Made by a program: the position numbers and the translations under genes
Part shown: piece by piece, positions 32,311 through 43,300 of the stretch
Layout: each line of letters starts with the position of its first letter
Position numbering within the stretch: the stretch's first letter is position 1
DNA from: Cynocephalus volans
Lineage: Eukaryota; Chordata; Mammalia; Dermoptera; Cynocephalidae
Direction of reading: 5' to 3'
Assembly: GCF_027409185.1 (NCBI RefSeq)
Contig: NC_084462.1
Span: forward strand, 17,583,577 to 17,647,576
DNA length: 64,000 bases
Notes under the pieces: generated by a model
Told to the model about the DNA's origin: nothing
Databases searched by the model: none
The model's input: only the letters and a program-made list of their open reading frames with translations

Positions 32311-34234
32311 CCCCATTTGCTGGTAACCTCTCATCTGTGGAATGGCTCCACGTTCTGCTTGACCTCGTGGGGAGGTGGGAGGAGTCTGCAAGAGAACAAG
32401 CATACCCTAGGTGACTGCTGCCCCAGCAAGGTCTGTGACAACTGCCACCCCCCCCCCAACAGGTCCCAGGAGCCTGGGTGAGGATTCAGACACTTCTTGT
32501 TTTCTAAAGAGAGCAGCTCTGCCGTGTTTTTTCTTCCTCAAATCAAGCCTTTGAGGGTAGACTGAGTAGGGGAGGGGCCACTCCAGCCTCCAGCCGGGGA
32601 ATTCCCTCCCCATCACCCATCCTGGCGGGCTTGGGGCAGCCCTCGCTTCCTCTTCTTCATACCCAGCCCCCAGCACCTCCTCGGGGCTTGCAAGGCAGGG
32701 CTGTCTCTGCCCCCTGCAGGTACCTGCTCTGGCCTGCCCCTTCCCCCACCTGGGGCTCCAGGTTTCCCCTTCCCACTGCCTTTGCACCCCTCACTCTGCT
32801 CCATGTAGCCTCTACCCTGCCAGGCACACACTCACGTGCTCAGTGCCCGCAAACAGGAGCCTGGGGAGGGCCCCCTTCCTCACAGCCCTTGCTGGTGGCT
32901 GCCCTGGCCTGGGGGGCGACTGGCAGGCCCTGACCCCATTTTGGCTTTGGACGATCCTGAGTCAGAGCGTGATTTCCAGGGGCCTGGGAACAGCTGCCCC
33001 AGGGGGTGTGGGCAGTGACTGGGACCATGGGAGGCAAAGAGGACCCCTCTCTGTCACATGGCCTGATCCCTGTCTGGGGGACAGCCCCACACTTGGCACC
33101 CACCGTGTGCCGGGCCGGATGGAGGTGGTGGCCACTTTCTCATGGGGTGGTGCAGGACCCACCATCCTCTGGACAAGGAAGCTGAAACTTGGTGGTGGGG
33201 GGAGGGGGTGGGGGGGCCAGTCACAGCGGACCAGGCTGCAGGTGGGGACCATGGGCCTCCTTCCTGCCCGGGTGAGTCAGAGGCTCGGTGCCTTCTGTCC
33301 TGGCCCTCATCACCACCTCCTGCAGCTGGCCTCCACAGAGCTGGCAGGGATAGGGGACAGAGGTGTGGCTGGTGCCAGTGCTTGGGCAGCCCCGTGGATG
33401 TAGATGCACAACTGTGCTGCCCCACCTGGGGCAGGTGGAGTCCCCGTCAGTGTCGGAACCATCAGAGATCATAGCTGGTCCGAAATTTCCAGTCGGGGGC
33501 CAGGGGGTGGTGGGGGTTGCTGTGCAGGGAGGCCAGAGCAGAGGAGCAAGGAGCGGGGTGGGGAGAAGCTCTGCCCCTTCTAGAGCCTCAGCCTCTCCAT
33601 CTGAGAAATGGAGATAAACATAAATGCAGCCCAGTCTCTGATGCCCTGGGCATGGGAGGGGTCATGTGGGAAGCACAGGCCAGCAGCATCGTGGCCCCCT
33701 CCTTTTCCAAGGAAGGCGAGGGAGGGAAGTTTCTGCCTCCTCAAAAGGGGAAGTAAGTCCAGCAGGAGTCTCAGTGGAATGGGTGGGCAGCCTGATTTCT
33801 TTCACCTGCCACCTTCAGAGGTGTGAGGAATGTGAGTCCCCCAGGCAGGAGAGGTGAACTCATTTCTCCCCCAGGTACATTCTGGGGATGGCTGTGCCCT
33901 GCCCACTGGTGGCATCATCTCCCCCAGCCCACAGACAGGGCGAGGGGCTACTCAGAAAGGGTCCTGGCTGGCCCCAGGGGCTTCACATTTCCCAGCCTGG
34001 CCCAGCCAGGCACCCCCCTGACCAAACTGCTCGTCATTCGTGGGGCTTTCAGAAGTCAAAAGTAAAACCACAACCACCAGGGCTGCTGGGTGCTCTGCGA
34101 GGGGGGCAGAACTTAGCTCCCGCCCTGGCTTCCGTTCTGCCAGGCGGGTGCCTGGGTAGCCAGCCAGGCTGAGTGCTGCCAGGGCGGGGCCCCTCCCTGC
34201 TCGGTTTAGACAAACTTCCCCTTGACTGGGGGTC

Positions 34235-34500
34235 ATCAGGGCTGACTTCCTGGAAGAGGCACCTCTGAGCTGGAACTGGAAGGCTTTGTAAAGATGAAGT
34301 GGGGCATCTGGATGGTTGACGGGACCCTCCAGACTAAAATAGGAGTGGGGCCCCTGACCCACCTGAGTGGAGGTGGAGGTGGGGGGGGGTTACACCCAGC
34401 CCCTAGGGATTTGGTTGGCAAGAGATGGAGTGGGGAGAGAAGGGGCATTCCAGGTCTTGACACACAGCCAAGGCAAAGGTTCAGAGGTGGGACCAGTCAG
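34235..34500 (-). repeat. L2 LINE fragment, antisense
   Basis: 'gacttcctggaagaggcacc', 'tctgagctggaactggaagg' and 'aggggcattccaggtcttga' follow the complement of the L2 3' region. Confidence 0.45.
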
Positions 34501-35443
34501 GAGGCCTGTAAAGCTGGGAGGTGGGTTGGGAGATGGACCCCCCACCCCCCACCCAACCACAAGCAGGCAAACAGGGTTTCCACAAGGCTCTGAGGTGCCA
34601 GAGGCCAGACCCTGCTGGGTGGTTTCAGCCAGTCCTGCTTTCTCCAGTCCTGGGGTTGGAGGGGAGGTGGAGGGGGGTGGGGGGCACCAGGGCCAGACCT
34701 GCCTTTTTGTCTGTCAGACCAGTTGGGCAGCCCTGCTGCTCCCAGGCCCATCTGCCCACCCCAGCCGCACTTTCTGAGCCTAGGTCTGGACACATAAGAA
34801 GGCACTTGGTACATCCTAGGAGGGACCCAGGGACCTGCCTTGTCTTGGCCCCTGAAGGTTGCCGAAATGATGTCACCATGGAGTTTGGGGGCTCAGAGCT
34901 GTGGCTGCTCCCCCATGCGCCCCCTACCGCCCCTGCCCAGGCCTCTGGGACTCACCTCTTCATACAGCCCACCACAGTCCTTGGGCGCCGGCTGGCGGCG
35001 ACAGTTGGTGGTTTCTCTCCCAGTCCAAATCCTACCTTTCCTGAACACTTACCAGGATGTAGTGGCAGGGGAGGGGAGCAGCCGTGTGCTTCCTCTTCAA
35101 AGTTCACGGCATGAAATTTGACATCATTACCAATATCTGACCCATGCAATATGGGTCGTGGCAAGAGTCAAGCTTGAATCAATGGCCACAGGAGGCCACG
35201 GGAAGCCCCAGGAACCCCTCCTTTGGCCATCGGCGCCCCAGTTCTGGCACGTGGCTCCTCCGCTGCAGGGTGCCAGCGACCTCAGCTGAGTGGCCGCTCC
35301 CCTGCTGCACTGACATGGTCACGTCACAGCTGAGCCCCACACCAGTGGCCTCTGGACACTCACAGGAAATGCAGATTCTTGGGCACCAGCCAGGCAGGAA
35401 CTACAGAGTGCCATCTGCCCATCTCGCCTCCTCTGAGGACTCA

Positions 35444-35457
35444 GCACCCCCTGCTGG
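35444..35457 (-). promoter_or_regulatory. Candidate CTCF core motif between the gene tails
   Basis: On the minus strand CCAGCAGGGGGTGC matches 13 of 14 positions of the CTCF core. Confidence 0.4.
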
Positions 35458-36449
35458 GCACTGGCCGCCCACACGCCTCACGCGCAGTCTGTGTTGTCTC
35501 CAGTCCCAGGGGCGCATCACCTGCTGCTGCCCTCCCGCCGCCCCCGCACACACTGGGTATCCACAGGGCCCCTCATTCCAGAGAGAATTCAGCTCCGGCT
35601 CATGGCCACTCTCCTCCATGGCTCCTGCGTCCATTCTTGGTGACCTTGGTGTCCATGATCCTTCCCACACGCTTCCAGTCCTCCAAACACCCGCCCTTGG
35701 GCCCCACTTGGTCACTCTCCAGGCTTCAGGCCCTCCCTGGACCACGGCGTGGCCCTGCCATCCCTGACTCGCATCTGCTCTGCTTCCCCCGCAGGTCTGT
35801 GCAGCTCACCCCCCCTGACATTGTTCCACCCTGGCAGACTTCCCCCTTCCTGGAGCTTGCCCTCACCTTGCTGAAATCTCAGGGTCAAGCATCCTGAGCT
35901 TGATCTCACCTTCAACTCCTGTGGCCTCTCCTGCTTCAACATCTCTGGGCCAAGCCTGTAACCGGGACCTGGTTCCACCCAGCCTTCTGCCTACACTGCA
36001 CTTACACCAGGCACTGAAGCCAGGTGGAGAAAAACCATTTCACCCCGTGGCTAGTCCACTTTGAATTCCAGATCCTGGTCCTCAGGGGCCTTTAGACAAT
36101 CCACCGTCCCTGCTCATCCGTCTTCTCCTTCCCCAACCCCCACCCCCTCCTGCCCAGCCTCACGCTCTGCTGAGGGCTTCCTATCTCATGAGCCCTTTTG
36201 CCATCGCCCATGCACCTGCACATGCTCACCTGCTCATCTGCTCTAGTTAAGGCTGGCAGGCTGGGCCACACTCCTGCCTACAACCAGCCGCCCGACTCAA
36301 GAGCCTTGCTCCACCAATTAAATCTCCTCCCTTCGCCCCATTTTCTTCTCTCTACCACATCAGTCCCGCTAGCCTTACCTGGATGCTGTATTTCTGCATC
36401 TAAAAACACATGAGCACATGCACATGAGCACCACTTCTCTGGTCCACAT

Positions 36450-36572
36450 CCCTCTCTTGCTATTTTTTTTTTTGTGTGTGTGTGTGTTGGCTGGTACAGG
36501 GATCTGAACCCTGCTGTTAAAACACCATGCTCTAACAAACTGAGCTAACTGACAAGCCCTATCTCACTATTT
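36450..36572 (-). mobile_element. Short tRNA-Ile-like SINE with tail and target duplication
   Basis: On the minus strand a tRNA-like head of about 70 nt carries an A-box-like 'ttagctcagtttgttagagc' and a B-box 'ggttcagatcc', followed by (CA)n and A-rich tail (on + the run of T then GT at 36462-36487). Imperfect 16-bp direct repeats (36450-36465 and 36557-36572, 13 of 16 matching) look like a target-site duplication. The head resembles tRNA-Ile. There is no extra unrelated body. Similar simple tRNA SINEs are known from colugos and bats. Confidence 0.65.
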
Positions 36573-36589
36573 TCTGCTTTTACTATTTA

Positions 36590-36800
36590 AATTCCTCAAA
36601 TGGATTCTCTAGATGAGCCCAATGTAATCATAAGGGTCCTTATAGGAGAGAGGAAGGAGGGTCAGAGCGAGGGATCTGTAGGTGCTGCGCTGCTGGCTTT
36701 GAAGATGGAGGAAGGAGGCCCTGGGCAAGGGATGTGGGTGGACTCTAGAAGCTGGGCAGGAGCGGACTCTTCCCCAGCCTCCGGGAGGGATCCCATCCTC
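36590..36800 (+). repeat. MaLR (MLT1-type) LTR fragment
   Basis: 'atgtaatcataagggtcctt' and 'ataggagagaggaaggaggg' then 'tctagaagctgggcaggagc' follow the middle of an MLT1-type LTR. Truncated at both ends; noncoding. Confidence 0.5.
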
Positions 36801-36983
36801 CATCTGATGTTGTTCCCTGCCCACACCCTCCACCCTGGACTCCTACTGGTCTGCTCCCATCCCCCTCACCCCAGTGTTCCCCGTGTGCCCAGGGCCTACC
36901 TAGAGCCATGGACCTCAGAATTGCCCGACTCAGGAGGGAGCCAAAACAACTCAGGAAAAGAGGGGGCTGCTTTTTAAAATTTG

Positions 36984-36989
36984 TTTATT
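36984..36989 (-). terminator. TTYH3: TTYH3 poly(A) signal
   Basis: AATAAA on the minus strand, with cleavage expected at about 36965. It gives a 3'UTR of the expected length. Confidence 0.7.
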
Positions 36990-38147
36990 TTAAAACATGA
37001 AACCCAAGCTGAATAGAAACCACAGAAATTACATGGAAAAAATTTTTAATATTTGCCAAGAAAAATAAAGCCCCCAAAGAAATAAAAATCAAACCCCAAA
37101 CCCAGTTTTAAAAAACAAAACCAAAAACACAGCGACGGTACATACAGCATGGCCCTACAGAGGTTGGAGGGGAAAATGCAAAAATGGTTCAGACCTCAGT
37201 TCCCTGCTCAGATGTGAAATCACACAGGGGCCAGGGGGAGAAGGTAAGATTCAAGGGCCAGGAGGGGAAATGAACCAGGAAGTCAAGTCTTGACAAAATT
37301 TTATATATATACTATATATAACAAATATAAAGTGGTATGGTACACAACCATCATAGTTCAACACAAAAAAAGATCCCACACAAAAGGTCCTGGTCCCCTG
37401 CCTACCCCTGACTGGGGCCCAGGGGCTGCCAACTAACCCCCCACCCCAGGGCTGGGCAGAGCTGGGACCTAGGTGTGGAGAGAGATGGTGCTTGGGGCTG
37501 GAATTGCATAGTGAGATGGGGAGGGTGGGCACAGCAGGGAAAAGGTCGGGCTGCTCCCAACCAGGCCCTTCCACTCCCCAAACCTTGCCACACCACACGA
37601 GGGGAGCCCATGGTGAGTGCCACCTGCAGAGGAGCCCATCAGCTCTCAGTCCCAGGTAGACCCCCCTCCTGCTGGTGTGGCCTGTCAGGGATGGGTGGGG
37701 GCTGGCTGGTGGCCCAGCCCTGTGGGGCGTTGCAGCCCCAAGGGCTCCTCCCTCCCATCACCATGGCCTCCCTGCCCCAAACATGGTCAAGACTACACTC
37801 CCTTGGGATGCTGCAGGGCCCAAAGGTGCAGGGTGGGAGTGGGGGCGGGACACAGGCAGCTGGCCCTGGCCTGCCACCCCCAGTAGGTGTGAAGAGGTCG
37901 CTGGGATGGGGGTACTCAGGAAAGCGGCACTGAAAACTCAAAATAAAAAGAACCAATTGCAGGAGCCGCTCCCTCCGTCTACTGAGGTTAGGGTTTGGAC
38001 CCCTTTTGGTTTTCCACCCTTTTCCTTTCTTCAACCTCGGTGAGTAAAAAGTCACAGACGGGGCACGCACGCACGCACACGACGGTCAGGATTCCCAAGA
38101 CAGCACAGGGTTCACAGCCACGTCCGGGCAGCGCCCACCTCTCATGC

Positions 38148-38155
38148 TATGTACA
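38148..38155 (-). promoter_or_regulatory. TTYH3: Pumilio element in TTYH3 3'UTR
   Basis: TGTACATA on the minus (transcribed sense) strand fits TGTANATA. Confidence 0.4.
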
Positions 38156-40306
38156 TTCACCTTGCGGCAGCCTTGCGGGCCACAGGCTGCGTTTGTGCTT
38201 CTGAGCAGTTGCAGAGCGCACGGCAGGCACCTGGGCAGAGGTGCCAGTGCTTCCCTCCTGAGCTGCAGCCAGGAAAGCTCCCACGGTGGGGTCAATCCCA
38301 GTGGGAAGACTGGGCAGGTCGGCTGTGGCTGGGACTCCGTGGCCCTGTGGGGGCTCAGACTGATGGCCACGTGGGGTCTGGAGCAGACTTCCCTCCACGA
38401 AGGTTTGGTTGTGCCCGGGGGGCTCAGACCCCAGGCCCATTGACTCCCCTCCCCATCAGACTCCCTACCCCACCCTCCTTTGGTCCCAGACACCAGCACA
38501 AAGAAAGGGTGGTCATGGAAAAGGGCAGGGTGGAGCCTTGCCCCAGGGAAGGGCTGAGGACATTTCTGGTACAGGTAGCTGCCCTGCTGCTCTAGGAGGA
38601 AGAACCATATGTCTGTAAACTGCTGGGGCCACCTCCCCTGAGGGGCCCAGCCATGGCCCCTATTTGTGGCTGTCCAGAGGCCCTCTGGCTGCCCCTGACT
38701 TTGGCACACAGGCCAGAGCATGTATTGAGCCTCGTTGTCTTGGCTGGCTGGGCCAGGGCTGGGGCTAGAATGGGCAGAACTTCCCGGTCCTGATTTGGGG
38801 GGGTGGCTCCACCCTCCGTGACAGGAAGCACAGCAAACATTGTACACTAAAGCCAAAAGCACCTTAGGGAAGCCTGTTCCCACTTCACAGGTAGGGAGAC
38901 TGAAGCCACAAAGGACCTCAGCCCAAAGCCCATGTGATATTTGTTCTTGAGGACATGGTCCTCCTGGGGCAGCACCTGCCCAGGGAGGGGTCTCCAGGCC
39001 CTTTGGGCTGCCTGTTGGTCTTGGCCCCTCCCCAGCAGCACCCCACAAAGAAACGGTGACTCCAGCCCCAGCTCCCAGCCAGCTGTCCTGGGCCTTGGCT
39101 CCAGCCTGGACTGCGGGTCCACTCACTGGCTCTGGGTCAGCCAGGAGCACCCATGGAGGCTGAGAGTGAGGTTAGTGGTTAGTCCCAAGAGGCGCAGCAG
39201 GGGCTAAGGGCACATTCACAGCCAGCTTGAGTCCAGCCTCCGAGGCTAGGCTCTGGGGACACTGCGCCTGTCCTGCATGGAAATGGAACCAAGAGGGGAG
39301 GAAGGGGCTTGACCCACAGCCCCAGCCTGCCCTAGAGATGACAAATGTGGTTAGTGCAAAAAAACGAACCAGACGAAGCTGCCAAGTCTCTGGGGGTGGG
39401 GTGGGGAGGGGGTTTGGCACCAAGAAGGCGGCCAGCACTGGGGGGCCGGGTGTGCAGCCTGGGCTCCACATGGCGCCTGCTGTCGTGGAGGGCTGGGTGC
39501 CTCAGGCAGGGCAGGCACTGAGGGAGAGAGCGATGCCGGGCAGGAGGAAGAGAAAGGGGGCCTCCCTGGAGGCTTCTGGCAGCTGGCAGGAGGAGCAAGC
39601 CTGTGGTCAAGTAGGCAGCATGGGTGAGAGACAGCGCTACAGACACTGCAGAGAGATGGTGTGCAGGGGCCGCGGGAGGGTCCAGGTGTGCAGAGCTGAG
39701 CATTTGAGTGTGTACCCCTCGCTCAGTGGCCAGCAGATGCCTGGCACAGGGGACTCCTGCCATGCCTATGAACTGAGGAGCGATCCACAGGAGCATTGAA
39801 GGCGAGGATGGGCAGAGAGAGGCTCTGAGGGAAGCAGGAGACAGCAGGTGGGAAGCAGGGCTGGAGAGGAGCGTGCAGTGAGCTGGTCAGAGGACCAGCA
39901 GGTCAACAGCCATCTGCAGAGGAAGCATGTTGGGGGCAGAGCACCTGGCCCAGACCGAGCAGGGCCCAGTGAATCCCAGAGGGTAGAGGGATGTGGGGAG
40001 CAGGGCCTGAGCAGGGCCAGGGTGTTGGTGGCAGTGTTCCCACATGTCGGTCCAGGTGTGTGACCAAGTTAGGGTGCAGGCCCAGAGCCTCTGCTTCTCA
40101 ACCCTGCTTGGAGCTTGTGCTGGGCATCTGTGCCCCCTGCGGGGAGGGGAGAGGAGGGAGCTAGTGGCCTGCAGATGCACCCAAGGCTGGTCTGGCATGG
40201 CATGCAGAGGGTCCGGCGGGCAGCCATGGGGTGTAAGTGGCAGTGCTGGCACAGGGAGGGGTGGGGGCAGTTGGCACGTGGGGCGGGTGGCTGGCCGGTG
40301 TGCGGT

Positions 40307-40381
40307 CTAGTGGCCGCTGCCGCTGGAGTCAGGGCGAGGCTGGCTCGTGGCGAGGTATTTGGCTCTCATGCTGGAGGTGTA
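40307..40381 (-). CDS. TTYH3: TTYH3 coding exon 14 (last)
   Basis: 75 nt with stop TAG; encodes YTSSMRAKYLATSQPRPDSS then GSGH. The tail GSGH appears one residue longer than the human GSH I recall. Confidence 0.95.
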   Translation of the reverse strand, partial: YTSSMRAKYLATSQPRPDSSGSGH

Positions 40382-43300
40382 CTGGAGGAAGACAAGGGGG
40401 GAAGGTGGTCAGCAGGGCCCTGGAGACATAGCTGGGGGCAGCCGGCAGCCTCCCCAGCACAATCCTTGGTTGGTGGGCCAGAAGCCAACCCCTGGGGGGC
40501 AGAATGCGACAGCACAGTGGTGTGGCTGACAGAGCCCCATGGGCAAGGGGCTCAGGGAGGGGCTGGCTGGGGCTGAGGGAGGTCATGGCCCCCAGGGAGC
40601 ACAGGTCTGCCCTGACTCCCAGGCTCAGGGCCAGGGGATGAGTCTCCTCTCCCAGTTACATGAGCATGTCACCCCCATACCCACATCACTGGCATTTGGG
40701 CCTCGGCCAGGAAGAGCTGTGCCACCGCCCAAGAGCCAGAGCTTAAAGGCTCTAAGTATGCCCTGTACACCCAGGACCTGAAGGCCACATGCAGGCTGCC
40801 TGCCACTGCTGGGCTGAGACCCTGGGCCTCTGCCTCAGGGCCCTGTCCAGAACCCTGGGGCCAGGACGAGGCCTCCTCTGGGCAGGGGCTTCTGAAGCCA
40901 GGCCACAGCCAGGAGCCTACAGGAGTAAGGAGGCCCCAGCCTGAGGGCATCCCCTGGGTCACTCAGCCACACAGCCGCTCTACCCCCTCACCCCTGGGGA
41001 AGGAGGACCCCAAAAGCCCCCCAGACCCTCCAGGATGGAGTGATGCTGCTGCCCACTGTGGCTCCCAGGTCTGAGATTCAGGAACAGAGGAGGCTGGAGG
41101 GGGAGCCCCCAGCCTGCCCGCCTCTGCACACGGCCTGTGCATCTTGGCCACCCTCATCCAACTGGAAGTGTGAAGGCCTCAATAGTGCACATGCATGTGT
41201 GAGTGCATGTGTGTGCTTGCAGAGGAACACACAGACAAGGCATGTCTGAGGCCAGGCTATGCGCAGGCTCACCTGCCCATGGGGGGCATGGCTCATGCCA
41301 TGGGTCGTCAGTGGTTAAGAGGCCTGGCAGGCTGGCTGCACCCATGCCTAGGTGGGCCCCAGCAGCCCCAGGGACCCCAGGCTGGCCCTCACAGTCCCCA
41401 GATCCAGAGGAACAATGCTTCCTGGGTCTCTGGGAGCCCTCCTAGAACACTAGAAAGTTGTGAGCAGCCTGTCAGGTGGCTGTGGAAAGGGGGCAGGGGG
41501 GAGGAGTAGCGGCACCAGGGAGGCACATCATTCCATGGACATGCAGCAGGGTGGGGGTGGGGGGGCACATGATGGGATGGGGTGGTGGGCAGCAGCCTGG
41601 GCCCCTGAAGGAGCCCAAGCAAGCACCCACATGACTGGGTGGGGACAGCAGGAGAAGCGTGCACGCTCATCGCACACACCTGTGTGCACTGCCTGGCATG
41701 CGGGGCTATGCCTTGACAGCTGGACCTGATAGCCACACACCCCGAGGCACAGGCCACACAGGGTCTGCGTGGGTGGTTTCCTTGCTGAGAGGTGATAAGA
41801 GGGGCTGGGGCCATTTGCAGCTGCTAGCAGAGTCCCCAGAGGCCAGGTGGCTGGACTGGGGGGCAGGTTAAGCCCAGAAGGGGGCTTGCTACCCCCACAG
41901 TGAGGCTGGTGGGCCCAGGGCCGGCATTAGAGGTCTCTGTAGCTGTGCTGTGCTGCCCAGAGCTGGCCGGACAGGTGCTGAGCAGGCCAGGATGGTTGGG
42001 GCCTGAGGTCAGCACTGGTGGAAAGGGGCAGAGAGCAGGAGTGGGGGCGAGGCATGGAGGTACAGGCTGTGGCCGTGCGGGGCGGGGACTCGGGTGGGTC
42101 AGTACCTGTCACTCTGAGGGCAGCTACCACAGCGTTCGGGCACTGTCCATGGGCTTAAACTGCCAGCCCGCGTGGCTGCCAGAGTCCAGGGCAGCCAGAT
42201 AGCGCTAGGAGGGCCCAGAGTGGGAGGGGTGCAGGAGAGAGAGAGAGAGAGAGGGCGGCCTCAACCCCAGGGTGCGGGACCGGCCCGAGCAGGCCGCGGG
42301 GCTGTGTGGGGATGATGATGAGACAGCAGTGTGTGACTGAGGAGCCACAGCATGGGACAGCCTCCGAGCCTCTCAGCCCCTGGACTGGGCATAGGTCCCA
42401 GGCACCCCAGGCCCAGCTCTGTGCCACGTGGTTGGGTATTTCTAAAGCGAGATGGCCTTCAGCCTCTCTGGCCCTATCCTGGTGGCCCAGCCCTCCAGGA
42501 AGCCCAACAGGCCCTTGGTCTCTCCACAAGCTCCTTCCTGGTGCACCAAAACCACCCTGTCCCCTCCCATCTGTGTCTCCTCCCAAGGTCAGAGGGAACA
42601 CCAGGTCCAGGCTGGAACAGCCATAGGCTGAGACCCAGGTGAACACTCAGGAAAATAATCAAGAAAGGAAAAAAGGAAGCAAGGCTGGGGTTCCTGGGAA
42701 CTGGGGGGGGTGGCCCCCACCACAGGTCCAGGAGGCCCAAGGGGAGGGTGGGAAGAGAGAGGTGTCAGCCCTGCCCCAGGGCCCCACCCAGTTGAGCTGG
42801 AAGAGCACATTCGGGTCCACCTGCCTGCCTTCCCCAAGAAAGGGCCCCAGAGCTGACCCATCAGGCAACTGGCCCTCCAGGCTCCCCACTCTGGCTCCGG
42901 GCGCCTCAAGGCCAACCCACTCAGCCCCATCTATTGAGGCCAGGTGCCCTGTGGAGAGGCCAGGCTATGGAGAGCCACACTGGGCCCCCACCACGGGAGG
43001 CTCACAGATGCCCCCGGAGCCCATACTGCCCACGAGAGCTGCACCAGACCACCAAGGCGGCAGAGTGGTGGCCCTCCTCTGAGGCCAAGGGTCTCCCCAC
43101 CCACCCTCCTGTCCCAATACTTACTGAGGGTGGTGGGGACTCGCGCCCAATGAGTGGGGTGTTCTCACAGCGGGGATTCTGGAAATTGGCATTCTGGCTC
43201 CTGAGGTGTGAGGGGAGAGACAGGCTGTGAGTGACCTGAGACGGCAGTCCCAGCTTTTGTTTGAGAGAATCCATCTTAGAGCCAGGCAAATCCTGTGCCC

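Larger units (their letters stand above)
31816..36960. other. Intergenic gap between the LFNG and TTYH3 tails
   Basis: About 5.1 kb between two convergent poly(A) sites. It holds MIR, antisense L2, a tRNA-derived SINE, an LTR fragment and a candidate CTCF motif. No coding gene is recognised. 35000-36400 is unique or too diverged to classify. Confidence 0.8.
36965..40306 (-). other. TTYH3: TTYH3 3'UTR
   Basis: About 3.3 kb from the stop at 40307 to the poly(A) signal, close to the length I recall for mammalian TTYH3. Most is GC-rich; the last 350 bp (36965-37340) is strikingly AT-rich. A 354-codon open frame on the sense strand at 38086-39150 is not supported as coding. Confidence 0.8.

Noticed and set aside
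36490-36556. Functional tRNA-Ile gene
   Set aside because: The variable and anticodon-arm region is shortened, the sequence is diverged, and a tail and target duplication mark it as a SINE.
38086-39150. 354-codon open frame on the minus strand
   Set aside because: It lies inside the TTYH3 3'UTR, starts well after the stop codon, has no recognisable domain and fits chance in GC-rich sequence with few stops.
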